Positions 1-13,414 of a DNA stretch of 64,000 nucleotides are shown one piece after another. The notes below the pieces were generated by a model, which saw only the letters and a program-made list of their open reading frames with translations, made no database searches and was not told the origin of the DNA. The first letter of the stretch is position 1; each line of letters starts with the position of its first letter. A program made the position numbers and the translations under genes. Origin of the DNA: Cenococcum geophilum 1.58 (taxonomy: Eukaryota; Ascomycota; Dothideomycetes; Gloniales; Gloniaceae); assembly GCA_001692895.1 (NCBI GenBank), contig KV748176.1:3563092-3627091 (forward strand), in the 5' to 3' direction.

Positions 1-396
1 GTGATGAACCAGACGGGCTTTGTGGAGGCCATGTTCTCGAGTGAAGTTGTTCTGTGTTAAGCTTTACTGACTGTGACAGAAGACGAAGATGGCCGACTGT
101 CTTATTACATTACGGGACTCGACCACTATTTATGTCTCTGTCTCTGTCTCACACTCACACACTCCATCTCTCTGTGGTTTATTCCTCATTGTAAGTTTCC
201 CGACCACAAACGGTTTTCCCGATCGTATGCGGGCTCTGGCTAGCGGTGCCAAGCATATATACTAAGGACCCAGATTGCCGAAGGGAAGGGTGGTGACAAA
301 GACCAGGGTGAGGCACATTTCCCGCAACATCACGGCAGAAGTGTAAATTGTCGGATGTTGCCCGTACCTTAATACAAGAGTGACCCAGAACGCCAG
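1..396. other. 5' flank of the Zn2Cys6 regulator gene
   Basis: No coding region is supported here. The stretch carries a short TC/TG-rich simple repeat near 130-175 and otherwise ordinary mixed sequence. It probably contains the promoter and 5' UTR of the regulator that starts at 397. The open frames crossing it on the minus strand have no recognisable domain. Confidence 0.4.
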
Positions 397-2723
397 ATGG
401 AACCCTCAAATAAGCCCCGCCGAGGCCGGAAGACGGCTTCATGCATAGAGTGCAAGCGCCGCAAGCAGAAGTGCGATCGGCTGTGGCCATGCAACAACTG
501 TCAGACACGAAGGGCGGCTCATTTGTGCCAATTCGGAGATTTACATTCAACTAGGAACGATGAGCCGTGAGTTACCATAACTAAACTGGAAGCTTTTGCC
601 CCTCGGTGTACACCTGTCACTAATGTAATGCTGTAATGCTTAGACCGCCGAAGAAGAAAAAGATTGACAGCATCAATGAATATACCTCCGAGTCTGAGCA
701 ACAGGATGTTATCAACCAGCAGCCAGAGCCTGATGCGGCCAGCGCCTTGAAAGTTCTGGGATACCTTAAACACGATATCTTCCAGGCCATTAGCTCTCCG
801 GTGCTTACTCTTCCATGTTCCCTCATTGTTTCGCGCCCCGCCATCAGTAGCTCATAACATTTCTTCTAGAGCGTCTACCGATCGATGTACCACCCGCCAA
901 CACAGGTACCGGAACAGGTCCATCAAGCTCTCCGCGCCGTTCCTCCACGACCATACACGGACTCCCTGATCCAAGGCTTCTTCGAGAACGTGAACTACCA
1001 CTACAGCATCTTGCACCAGCCATCCTTCATGGAGTCCTACGTGGAGTGGTGGTCGCAGCGGCGCCGACCGCAACAACTACTAAGCATGCCCACCATCGCA
1101 TTCACCTGCCTGGTCCTGCGCATGTGCGCCAACTCAGCACAGTTCCTCCCACCGTCGCTCCTCGCCTCGCTGGAATCCGAACTCGGGGACTCGGCCGAAG
1201 GCTTCGGCACCCGCTACCAGACCGCCGCGCAGACGCTGAGTAATTTCGTCCCGCCCGGCGAGGGCGGCCTGGTGCAGGTGCAGCAGCTGTTCCTTGGGGC
1301 CACATGGTTGAAGGCCGAGGCCGAATTTGTCAAGTCCTGGCACGCCTTGGCCGCTGCGGTAAGAGAGGCGCAGGAAACCGGTGCGTATTCCGTTGACTCC
1401 ACGGTTTGCGCCGTGGGGGAAGGCAAAAACAGCCGCAGCTAACAGCAGGGTTTAATCATTGAAGGTATGCATATAGATGATACATCCCGAGAGATGAGCG
1501 CGTTGGAAGGGGAGATGAGAAGAAGGGTGTGGTGTGCCCTATATACGTGGGATAGGTGTGTAATGCAGTATACAGTGTTACCTCCATCCCCAATAGAGGC
1601 CTCGGCTGTCTAAGTTCAATCCTTATGCTAATCATGCACTCTTAGCTTTATGTCCGCCGTATTCAGCCGGCCACCCATCATCCAAGGTGGCTCGTCCGTC
1701 TCGCTCCCCAATGCCCGTCTCGACCAGCCAGCCACAAGTGCCGACATCCCTTCTCCGGTTGTCGCGAAGATCCTTGAGAATCAACTTGCAACGCAGCTAT
1801 CCAATCTTGCTGTCATAAGCAGCCCCAGCCTTTCCGCCAAGCTTGCATTCGTAGAGAACTGGATGGTATCGCTCCCGCACGTTTTCAATATCCACAACAC
1901 CGACACACGTTGGGACGCAGAGCACCCGCGTCTTGTGTTCCAGCGCCTGCAATTGCACTGCGTAGGGTACATGACACTTCTCATGTTTCTCCGGCCCTAC
2001 CTCACCTCTCCCAATAGCCATTGTGCCGTCACTCAAGCCTCTCGCAGCAACAACGAAGAAGAGGAAGCAGAAACGCGCCGCCTAGTCGCCTGTGCCATCG
2101 ACACGGCTCTGAGTCTCATGTCTGCGAGCACCGATTTCTTTCCCCTTTGCTTCCCCGACAAAGTCAAGTACTTCATGGTGTCATTCTGTCCCTTTGACAC
2201 TGCGGCACTGCTCTGCTCGGCGCTGCTGCATGACAATAAGCGTGCGGTGATACCGCGGCGACTAGAGGTCATTGAAGCGATCGGGTGCGCCTTGCAGATC
2301 TCAAGCCGCTTACTCGGGTTGACGAAGATGGGCGACACGACGTGGAGCATCCTCACGAGGCTCGTGTCTCGTTTGGACCTGCTGCCAGAAGAGAGTGAGA
2401 TTTTGGAGGCAGCAAGCAGGCCTGGAGAGTTGGTAATACCGCGGGCTAATGTTAGTACGAGATCGTGTGGGGATGGGAGAAGCAACGTGGACAGCGGCGG
2501 AAGGGTTTTGTTGGAGATAGGCGGATCTGAACTCGACGACAACACGACCGCCAATCTCCCTGCCGCCGAGCCCGTTTGGAGCGATGAAACACGAGGTATT
2601 ATCGAGGTAGAAGGGGAGATGTGGAATGAGACCTTTGGAAAAAGTGGTGCAACTTCGGAAATAGATCTGGGGGTCTTAGATGGGTTGTGGGACTGGGAAG
2701 GGTTGCATTTCGATTCCTTCTGA
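397..2723 (+). CDS. Zn(II)2Cys6 fungal transcription factor
   Basis: I read five exons: 397-566, 644-800, 870-1380, 1465-1555 and 1646-2723. They stay in frame and give 668 residues. The N-terminus has a complete binuclear zinc cluster: Cys16, 19, 26, 32, 35 and 44, with spacing C-x2-C-x6-C-x5-C-x2-C-x8-C. A basic PPKKKK stretch follows and could be part of a nuclear signal. The middle carries fungal-specific regulator hallmarks, including a YHYSILHQPSF-like segment and EGEMRRRVWCALYTWD, which is split across exons 4 and 5. This is the DNA-binding plus middle homology region layout of the Gal4-type family, so the product should be a nuclear DNA-binding regulator. The target is unknown. The next gene is a pyruvate decarboxylase on the opposite strand with a 1.4-kb gap, so a regulatory link is only a guess. 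The family call is firm; exon 4 and 5 edges are slightly less certain. Confidence 0.88.
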
Positions 2724-4144
2724 TACGCTCTACAGTCGGACTATAATAGTTGTAAAGTCGGAGATATCCTCCCAGCCTGTGTTGCGGCATTTGTTACCAA
2801 ACCGCCGCTCTGGATATCATTTGATGAGAGCTTTCATGTTTTGGATGCCTTACAAAGATCCTATCTGAAGGATTGGCTTGCTAAACTAGATTACAACCAC
2901 CAAAGGCCCTGCTATTCTCTTCGTTCTGTAGGACACCGGCGTCGACCGCAAAGGACAAACCTTCGTCATCGCTTGTATTCATACGAAGGTACTGAAAAAA
3001 AAATTCTGCTTAACCAGTCTCCCTTCTCCCGTCATCATTGCTTCAACTTCAGACAGACAAAGGATGGCGAGGTAGTCAAAGCCTTGGAATCTCCAGCCTG
3101 CGAAATTTGTATGTGCAACCCTTTTGATAATCTTAGCTCCTACGTTCCCCTTTTCAGCTCTGAAGCACTAGTGTAAGCTAAAGATATGTAAGGCAATCTT
3201 AAATCTAGCGCCCAATGCCCCACGATTCACAAATGGATTTGAGCAGTCAATGCACAAAACATTTACAGACTGCTACCTCGCTCCAGGCGGCGGCCTGACT
3301 GGCGGTGGGTGGGGTTATGCATTGAACAGCAACGATTTCGACGGGAAGAAGTCAGAGCGGCCAATGGAACGGGTAAAATATTGGACGAGGACAAGAGGAT
3401 GCTTATTATGTCCTCGGCTGGGAAAGTGTAGAGATGAGAATTTGCCCTGAATTGCGCCAAAGAGGGAACGCAGTGATATTTGAACAGATGCATTATGCGT
3501 ACTAGCACATTGAACTATTTAACGTGGAGATTGACAAGCTAAAGCCGTATTTGGCCCTAGGACCGGCGCATTCTATGTAAACTTCGAGAGACATTTGAGT
3601 CTCTAGCACGAGTTGATCGGGCAGGAATGCCTAATTGTCGATTGGCCGTTTGGCCCAAAAAGACCGGTCCTTTTGGCGAAGCTAAATAGGATGTATTTTG
3701 TCGGTTGACACTAGTTGAGCTGTTGCTGGGCAGTTCCTTCAAGATCCGAGCAGCTGCTAATACGTCTTTGCGCATGAAGATAACGTGACACAATCACCAT
3801 AAATCCAAGGCTAGTCTAGTGCGCGTTCTCCCGTTCTGCAGGAGCAGGAACTAAAGGAGTCAAGGACGGAAGGAACGCAAGAACTGGAGATCTAAGATCC
3901 CTGGCGCCAATTCCAACTTTAGGATTTGCTGCTACTGTCATTTCGAGGGCATGTTAGAATCACTTCAAAGTACTCTGCATCATTAGCTGTCAGGCTTTGT
4001 TGGCATCCAAATTCAGATAATTGTGTTATGCTGGTTGAACGGGGGTCTGTAAATTCAACTTGTGCCTGCTACAAATTTCCTAGGAGCTTCTTCTCGTCTC
4101 CAGCCGCAGAACATCCCATTGGCACCAATTGATCACCATTACTA
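2724..4144. other. Gap between converging genes, no gene recognised
   Basis: This 1.4-kb stretch lies between the stop of the regulator and the stop of the decarboxylase, which run toward each other. Open frames of 60-110 codons occur on both strands (for example 2841-3176 plus, 3557-3793 minus). None shows a domain, a plausible start context or convincing splice partners. Base composition is like the surrounding genes, not like the mutated transposon tracts. I see no TE signature. Confidence 0.4.
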
Positions 4145-6390
<2,246 letters not shown>

Positions 6391-6510
6391 TGTGCCTTTG
6401 GCTTGGGAATATATGTGATGGATGCTGATATTAACAAATATGCAATTTTAGAAGTAAGGAAGTGGCTTGAATGAAGACACCTAAAGAACTCGAGAATCGA
6501 AAGGATCTTT

Positions 6511-6709
6511 AATCCTTTGCCAGCACACTCCAAGCTGATAGAACTAACTCCGAGAAATGGCATTAGGTAGCAGTTGCATGCGAGGTTCAATGCGGGCGCA
6601 TGGCTTGATTTGATCCTTTGTCAGCGCGCTCCGAGCTGATATAACGAACTCCGAGAAATGGCATTGGATAGCGGCTGCGTGCGAGGTTTAATGCGAGCGC
6701 ATGGCTTGA
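6511..6709. repeat. Tandem duplication of about 98 bp upstream of the decarboxylase
   Basis: Two adjacent copies, 6511-6608 and 6612-6709, lie at a 101-bp offset. Both run from an ATCCTTTG block to an ATGGCTTGA block and share CTCCGAGAAATGGCATT. Most differences are C/T or G/A transitions. The repeat starts about 120 bp upstream of the decarboxylase ATG, so it sits in its likely promoter or 5' UTR and could double a binding site. That role is inference. Confidence 0.8.
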
Positions 6710-7475
6710 GCTAATCTAGCTCGTGGTGACATAACATGCATATAGCACCCTACAGTCATTGGATCTGTTGCGAATGACAATGGATGCACTACAATAGGCG
6801 AAAGTGACTGGAGGCGATTATTCAGAAGTGCACGCATTTGAGTTACTGAGGTGAGGGAACGCCTTGTTTGTAGTACGACCTGAGTGGCAAGAGGTAACTT
6901 GAAAGGCTTTGGAAGGCCCCAACCATGAAGCCACGGACTTCACTCACGCGAATGTTGAACCGCCATAAGCTTCGCTCAGACGACACAAGGGAGACGCAGG
7001 CAGAGGTTATTTTCGCAGAGCTTTGTCGGATGGCCTAGGTCGGATGACCTAATGGCTCTTACAAATCATGACATGCCTTGCAGAGTAACGAAGAGTGGTT
7101 TCAGTCCTTAGCCCCAATTATCTCGCCCAAGGTCGGCTAGTCTCCTTATCTGTGGGGCGCGAGGTAGACGGGGAGTCTAATTGATGAAATGATGGGACAT
7201 ATTGATAAGTTCCGAAGAACCGCGAGACGAATCCTTGAGGAAAGGGGGCATCTCGGTGCGAGGCATGGAAGAGGTTTCCCGGGTCACGTGCCTCGCAGCG
7301 CTATATAGCTATCTACTATACCGTCACCTGACACTGCCCTCCCCCCTTTAAAAGGGATTATCTCCAATCCCTTATCTATTAGGCCTCGATAAAACCCCTT
7401 AAAAAACCTTAATAGAGGAAAAACTTAGTAGGAAAAAGCGTCCTAATTATAAGCGATAAAAGGTAGCAGATATAG
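6710..7475. other. Intergenic stretch, no gene recognised
   Basis: No coding frame of note. Composition is ordinary up to about 7320. From about 7330 the sequence becomes pyrimidine- and AT-rich, beginning with a TGACACTGCCCTCCCC run, which marks the edge of a degraded repeat. Confidence 0.35.
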
Positions 7476-8520
7476 GGCGTATCCCTTCCGCTGGTGACGT
7501 CCTACGAGAGGTGGGCCGTGCGCGAACACCAGAATTAACGTGTTCTATCAGTCATCCGGTAGCCCCAAAAACCACCAAAAATTAGAAAAACTGCACCTTA
7601 ATATCTTAATAACGGCTTAATAATAAATTCCAAAATTTTATAATTAGCCTTTTATACCTATTTTAAACCTCTTATTAGATTTAAAAAGTAATCTATTAAA
7701 TAGCTCTAAAGATATTATAAGATATTGCAATTTAGCTTAAAATTAGGGGCCAAAACCTAATATTTTAATAACGGCTAGGCTTATTACGCTAGAATTTTAT
7801 TAAGAGTCTTAACGTAGGCACAAAAGGCTAATTATAAAATTTTGGAATTTATTAATAAGCCGTTGTCGAGATATCAAGGTAGTTTTTCCAATTTTTGGTG
7901 GTTTTTAGGGCTACCGGATGACTGATATTACCAGATGACTGATAGAACACGTTAAAAGTACGCATATGATTAAGGCTCCGTGATCATATAGTGTTCGCGC
8001 ACGGCCCACCCCTCGTAGGACGTCACTAGCGGAAGGGATATAGTATAAAGATATTAAAAAACTTTAACCGCCGGTTAAAGTTATCTAATTAGTTAGATTT
8101 TCCTTACTAAGACTTTCCCTTAAATAATAATAATACTAGTTTCGCTTACCGCCTTTAGTTAAGCTAATAGCGACTTTCTATCCCTAAGATAGAAATTTCT
8201 AATTAGTCTATTTAACAGTTAGAGCTAGTAGAGCTCTATACTACTACTTAACTTCAATATACTATTAGAAATATCCTAAAGGCTTTAGTGGAACTTAGTG
8301 GAGTTGCGGACTTTGGTTTTATAAAGCTAGACTTATAGGCGGTAGAGTAGTAAGTTGTAAGGGATATTTTATCCCTTACTCGGGCCTGCAACCATTCCCT
8401 CATCGGTTCGTCTCCGTACGAGGCTATTGCCATACTCTTTACCATATCGTCCTCTCTTCCATCGACTCTCCTGTGACTCATGCTCGGCTTGCCTGCTCCC
8501 TACCGTACACCTGGGCAATG
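7330..8520 (-). other. Degraded AT-rich repeat, possibly a retroelement fossil
   Basis: The flanks of the foldback element (7330-7475 and 8040-8520) share an AT-rich, mutated character. A minus-strand frame at 8254-8481 begins MSHRRVDGREDDMVKS but I recognise no domain. Read on the minus strand, a purine-rich run abuts a TGTCA at about 7332, which could be a polypurine tract next to an LTR. The family is not secure. If it is a retroelement it is old and broken. Confidence 0.3.
7476..8039. mobile_element. Foldback / long-TIR element of about 560 bp
   Basis: The arms, roughly 7481-7656 and 7824-8039, are inverted copies of each other. The outer arms read ATCCCTTCCGCTGGTGACGT on one strand and the near-identical sequence on the other, differing by single transitions. 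The loop is AT-rich and noncoding. There is no transposase, so it is a non-autonomous foldback or MITE-like unit. A 6-bp direct repeat ATATAG at 7470-7475 and 8038-8043 may be the target-site duplication, although it does not fit the arm ends perfectly. The superfamily is unknown. Confidence 0.72.
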
Positions 8521-9271
8521 TGCCTTACATAAGTACTTTTTCTAGCCGCCGCTAACTCCACTTGGTAGGTAGGTCCTCCGCCAAGACTTGTGATAATTAC
8601 TGACCACTGCACTAGTTAAATTTAGTTGCAGCCGTTGCAATATTGATTCAATCAATTCAATCAACTGAGCCCTCTGCTTACAAAGCTTTTAATTCAATCA
8701 ATTCGAGGCGTCAATTGAATTGAATTGAATTGATTAATTGGCAAGCCTGAATGTATATTTACTGTTCTTGCTGCGGCTCTTCGATGCCACTTGCTAGGCT
8801 AGTATGGCTCTCATTTCCATTAATCCATAGCGAGTTGTTGGGTGAAGTTTTTTTCTTGGACGCCTTCTAAAAGATCTCATTAGAACCATGATACCGGAAG
8901 GAAACAGGGTAATGAGGCAAGTTTACTAACGCCATCTTATTCTAGTCGTACTTCTTAACATTACACTAATTTACTATGCTAGATGTGGATGAAAAGCAAT
9001 AGTGTGAGGCAGACACGAATGGTGTGAGAAGAGGAGTGAGCCTAGGAAATGAAGGTAGAAGGACGTGTGGTGATGGCGGCAATTTTATCGAAATAAGATC
9101 TCAAAGGTGGACTGGCGAACAAAATGAAGCGAATACGCCAGCAAAGAGTTCAAAGGTTTCTGACAAGAAGATCTTAGATGATAGTTCCCAATGCTAGTGA
9201 CAGATTATGATTTGTTTCGGGACTTGATCAACTCAATTAATAAGCCAATAGTTTCTCAAAGGTTTACCCGT
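8521..9271. other. Intergenic, downstream of the MFS gene
   Basis: No gene is supported. It includes the AATTG-rich palindromic repeat at 8638-8752. The rest, up to the MFS stop codon, is ordinary sequence and probably includes its 3' UTR. Confidence 0.35.
8638..8752. repeat. AATTG/CAATC-rich palindromic repeat, copy 1
   Basis: A short stretch is made of TCAATCAATTCAATCAACTG and its inverse TTGAATTGAATTGATTAATT, with a non-repetitive middle. It shares CAATATTGA, TCAATCAATTCAA, CAACTGAG and TTGGCAA blocks with a second copy at 18328-18445. The two copies look like one family of small inverted-repeat element. Confidence 0.55.
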
Positions 9272-11162
9272 CTATCTACTCAACCTTTTCTCTCTAATGA
9301 ACCATGCAAAAAATGCTGACCCCGCAACCAACATAACACTGACACCGAAAGCAGCCCTCGTGCTCTTTCCATAGCAATCCCTGACAATCTCTCTCACGCT
9401 TGGCTCTAATGTCCTAATATATGACAAGCTCTGCCTGACGCGTTGGGCGATCTTGGCGGCATCTTTCCCGCTACTGATCTTGCTTTTGAGTTGCATGCGG
9501 AGCTCTAGATTGAAGAATGTAGCGGAGATAGACACACCAAAGACGCTGCCGAGAGAACGGAACAGATACGAGCAGGCAGTTGTAACTGCTTGGTCGGAAT
9601 GATCGGCATTTGCGACTGCGTTGGTCAGTTGGGAATGAAAATAAAAACCTGGAGCCGGACTTACTAAGACCGATGAGAGTGGTGGTGACCCCAATGCCGT
9701 TTGAGAAGCCGCAAATCATCATCCCAACGACCATACCCCATGTGGAGTTGATGATGATGCCCGAAAATAACAAGATGACGATCATGCCAACAACTAAATT
9801 AGCGTAGGCGATAATTGTAATCCAGTAATATTTCCCCGTCTTTTGCATATAAATGCCTCCAAAAAGCGAGCCCGAAACGCCGGCAACAATTCCCGGTAGT
9901 AACTGGATTCCGGCCTGGGAAGCCGAGCAACCATCTACCACCTGAAAATACAAGGGAATGTAGAATATGGAGGCTAACCATCCACCAAATGAAAAGAAGT
10001 TGCAGAGATAACAAGCGAAAAGTGACCGGTCAAAGATGATATGACCGGGGGCAAAGGGATGAGACGCAATATACATCTCCACTAGGACGAATAGAATAAA
10101 AAGAGGGACAGAAGCACCCAAGGCCGCAATAGTGATCTTGTTGTGCCAAGCAACATTGCTGCCTCGATCCAGACCGAGCAACAAGCTGAAGACAGCACAG
10201 ATAAGAATAAAAGCTCCAAGGAGGTCGATCTTGAGCAGCTTATCTTTCCAGTGGCTATGGTCTTGCTTTGGGAGCTTGAGAACAGCGGCTACAGCGATAA
10301 AGGCAGCCAGACAGAGGGGACCTTGTGCGTTGAATGCCCACCGCCATCCAATGCTGTCTGCCAGAACACCGCCGAGAGGAGCCCCACTGCCTGCTCCTAA
10401 CGCGTATATGATATTGATGTAGCCCTGCCACTTCCCTCTTTCCCTCAGCGGCACAATGTCAGATAGAAGTATAGACACCACAGTGGTCATCCCTCCTCCT
10501 CCAACACCTGCGAATGCGCGGGCTGCTATGAGCTGGTTCATGTTTTTTGCCATTCCACAGAAGAGACAACCTAAGCCGAACACCGAATATGCAAATAGAA
10601 GGCATGGCTTTCGCCCAAAGATATCTGAAAGTTTTCCGTAGAGCGGTTGGAATGAGGTAAGCGTCAAGAAATATCTGATTAATGCTGTTAGTATGCCTCT
10701 TCTACCATTGATAAGGGTCTGGTAAGCACGCACGATGTAGCTATCCAGGAAGCCTTATTCAAAGCATTCAATTCTGTACCAATTGTACCATAGGTTGATA
10801 CAATAATGGTCTGGTCGGCGGCTGAGAGAAATATCTGCGAGGCTAATTAATCCTGTCCATCAAAGCTCTCCAGTAAATCCACTTACTCCAATTGCAACCG
10901 TCGGTATGATGTACTTCATCTTCTTCCTTACTTCTGGCAAACCTTCATATTGCTTGAGCCGGTCATTATTACTGACCTGCCGCTCCACGACGCCGCCATC
11001 TTCCGCTTCGTCGTTGTGCTGCTCATTCTCGTATGGGTCCGCACCTTCGGGGACAAGCCCTGCGCTTAGGTCTACGGGATGGGGCGGGATTTCACTGAGA
11101 TGGTCTGGCTTTGGGAGGAGTGGCGAAGTTTCGGTGGGTTGGCTATGTGTTGAGGTTGTCAT
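9272..11162 (-). CDS. MFS drug/amino-acid transporter, DHA2-like, probable vacuolar Fnx1/Vba type
   Basis: Four exons (11162-10887, 10834-10734, 10674-9665, 9615-9272) give 576 residues. I chose the ATG at 11162 because it sits in CACAATG, a good fungal context; the frame upstream has only a GTG. A soluble N-terminal arm of about 90 residues holds ETSPLL (residues 11-16), an acidic dileucine of the type used for vacuolar sorting. The membrane part starts at IFLSAADQTIIVSTYG. It has MFS motif A (GKLSDIFGRKP) and an antiporter-like motif C (GAGSGAPLGG). Number and spacing of hydrophobic segments fit 14 helices. Members of this group export drugs or move basic amino acids into the vacuole by proton exchange; the substrate here cannot be read from sequence. 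The family call is strong, the vacuolar site is inference. Confidence 0.88.
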
Positions 11163-11524
11163 TGTGATTGGGTGGCCGACCAGCGCCGAAGGCACAGTTA
11201 TTAGGCTATGTACAGCAACAGACCGCTGTTGTCAAAGCACCATGAGAAAAGTTATTCAAAGGCAACAAAAAGAGACCTGCGTTAGTAGCTTTCCGCACAG
11301 CCGAACATTTTACCAATTACGAGTTGCCTTGCATTGCCGAATTGCAGCCGTCAGGCCCTCTAAATGTTATTCAACGCTTGGTAGCTTATCGGATAAATTT
11401 TAATCTTCCTAAGGATCAGTTCGTATTATCTAAATATTTTATCCCGCTCGAAGCCGATATAGGATGGGGATATTTTTTGAATATGTTTTGCTCACGATTT
11501 TAAGGATAGTGTAAGATTGGTGTC
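11163..11524. other. Upstream region of the MFS gene
   Basis: This is the likely promoter of the minus-strand MFS transporter. The plus-strand frame at 10906-11403 is a shadow of the MFS exon. I see no further gene. It becomes AT-rich toward the MITE that begins at 11525. Confidence 0.35.
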
Positions 11525-11851
11525 TATCCCTTAACCCGCTGAAATTCGTCCATTCGGTATCGATAAGAACCAACCAATAGGATCAATGCAATCAAATCGT
11601 CGTGATTAGAAATACGAAGCCGTTGTAAAATCGGGCAGCGGCCACGGCTCTGGCGGTGGGTTTTTAGCGACCCAATTTAGTTAAACGTTGTATTGAGTCG
11701 GCTGAACAAGGTCTATATCATTGGAAGTACAATTGGAAGGTATGGCTGATAATATTGTATTAATTAAATCTATGTAGGGTATACGCGTACTTCTGATTCT
11801 GGTGTTCCGCACGGACCACATACTCGATGGACGCCAGCGGGTTAAGGGATA
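11525..11851. mobile_element. MITE, 327 bp, with 17-bp perfect terminal inverted repeats
   Basis: The element begins TATCCCTTAACCCGCTG (11525-11541) and ends with its exact inverse (11835-11851). The outermost TA on each side could be a TA target duplication, as made by Tc1/mariner-pogo or PIF elements. Further inside, CGTCCAT occurs in inverted orientation, so the TIR continues imperfectly. There is no coding capacity. The right end stops 5 bp from the stop codon of the aminotransferase gene, so the element now supplies that gene's 3' UTR. Confidence 0.75.
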
Positions 11852-11856
11852 AAGTA

Positions 11857-13414
11857 TTATTTGGCAAGTGGCAGATCATCCAACTCCTTCCTTAGAAATT
11901 GGCGGACTTTCTCCAACCCTTCTTGGATGATTTCAGTGTCATTAACAAAGCCGATTCGCACATACCCTTTGAACTCTTTCCCGAAACACTCTTCCCCAGG
12001 CACGAACATCACCCCCGTGTTCTCCAGCAATTGCCTACAGAATTCTATAGCGTTGATTGGAGATCCTTCCCTGTGAAACTTAACAAAAGCCGTCGTACCA
12101 GCGAGAGGCTTCACCCATTCGCAGACATCGTCATGCTTGATAACAAATCTATCCAGAATCTCCAAGTTCTTTTTAGCAAGCTGGATATTCTTACCTAGCA
12201 GATTATGCACCGTATTTTGGCTAAGGGCGAAGGCAGCAACCTGCTCATCTAGCTGGCTGACTGATATAGTCGTATAGTGCCGCGCTTCTGCAAGTTTCTT
12301 AATGATGTCATCAGAACGAGACGCGATCCAACCGACGCGGATGCCAGCTAAAGCATAGGCCTTGGACAGAGATCCTGTGGCTGTGGCGTGCTTGTAGCCC
12401 ATGGATAAGATGGATGGAGGGAACTCCGAGTCCATAGGGGTGATGGAGTGGAAGATAGGTCGATAAACTTCATCGCTGAGGATCATGATGGAATGTTTGG
12501 CGGCTATGTCGATAATATTTTGGAGGAGGGACTTCTTCAATACGGCACCAGTGGGGTTGTTGGGATTGCTAAAATAGGTGAATTAGTATAAATTCCGGAG
12601 TCTTCAATAATATCGCGGGAAAAAAGATATTTAAAGTTTATGAATGCTCGCAAGGGTCCTACTTAATGACAATCAGCTTAGTATTGGGCTTGATGAGGGC
12701 CTTGAGCTCATCGGGATCTGGAACCCATTGTTTCTCCGGTCGCGCATGCCATAGATCCACTTCTGCTCCGATGGAAGCCGGAACCTCGTAGAGGGCCTGA
12801 TATGTCGGGTAATGGCAGATANCATGGTCGCCAGGCCCAACAAGTGAGTAGAAAAATATATAATTGGCAGCAATGGCTCCGGGAGTGGAGAGTATATTCT
12901 CTGCTGGAAGCGGAGTACCGACTTTGGTCGAATAAAGCCTTGCAAGATTCGATCTAAGTGCTTCAGACCCCCGAATTGCTCCGTAGGTAAGTTTCTTTGA
13001 AAGCTGAATAACCTCTGCAGTTTTATCATCGGATAGGGCCTGTAGTTGCTGTATTGATATTGAGGCGCAACATGTTTCGGCAATGTTGTATTTGGCCTCT
13101 GTTTCGTACTTGTCCATCCACTTCAAGCTGTTAGTCTTCCAACATAACATCAACGTAGTCTCTACATTAGATTTTTGGAGATTACTATTGATACTTTGAG
13201 AACAATAATTGCAACCAAAAGGGGTGAAAGCACATAAGATCTTTGAATGACTTTAACTAGTTTTGTATGTCTTCCGTCGACGTTCTTACAGGTCCATAAG
13301 CTCTGGTAGACGACCAGAAAAGGCTGCTAAGTCTAGACAGATGAAAAGGGTGGTCTGATTGATGAAGAGATATTCTCTTACCAACTCTACTGAAAAGGGT
13401 TCGATTTTTACCAT
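11857..13414 (-). CDS. PLP-dependent class I/II aminotransferase
   Basis: Three exons (13414-13382, 13120-12663, 12568-11857) give 400 residues. The short first exon encodes MVKIEPFSVEL and joins to WMDKYET, a junction expected for this fungal family. The fold type I hallmarks are present: NNPNNPTG across the second splice, SDEVYRP for the Asp and Tyr that hold the cofactor ring, and SLSKAYALAGIRVGW with the Schiff-base Lys at about residue 232. VRIGF near the end provides the carboxylate-binding Arg. The enzyme is probably cytosolic and transfers amino groups or does a related PLP reaction. The substrate is unknown; some relatives are labelled capreomycidine-synthase-like. The first intron is 261 nt, long for this window. 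One ambiguous base lies near 12822. A MITE starts 5 bp after the stop. Confidence 0.87.

Noticed and set aside
2033-2554. Long minus-strand open frame
   Set aside because: It is fully antisense to exon 5 of the Zn2Cys6 regulator, and its product is Ser/Arg-rich without a domain. It is a shadow of the real frame.
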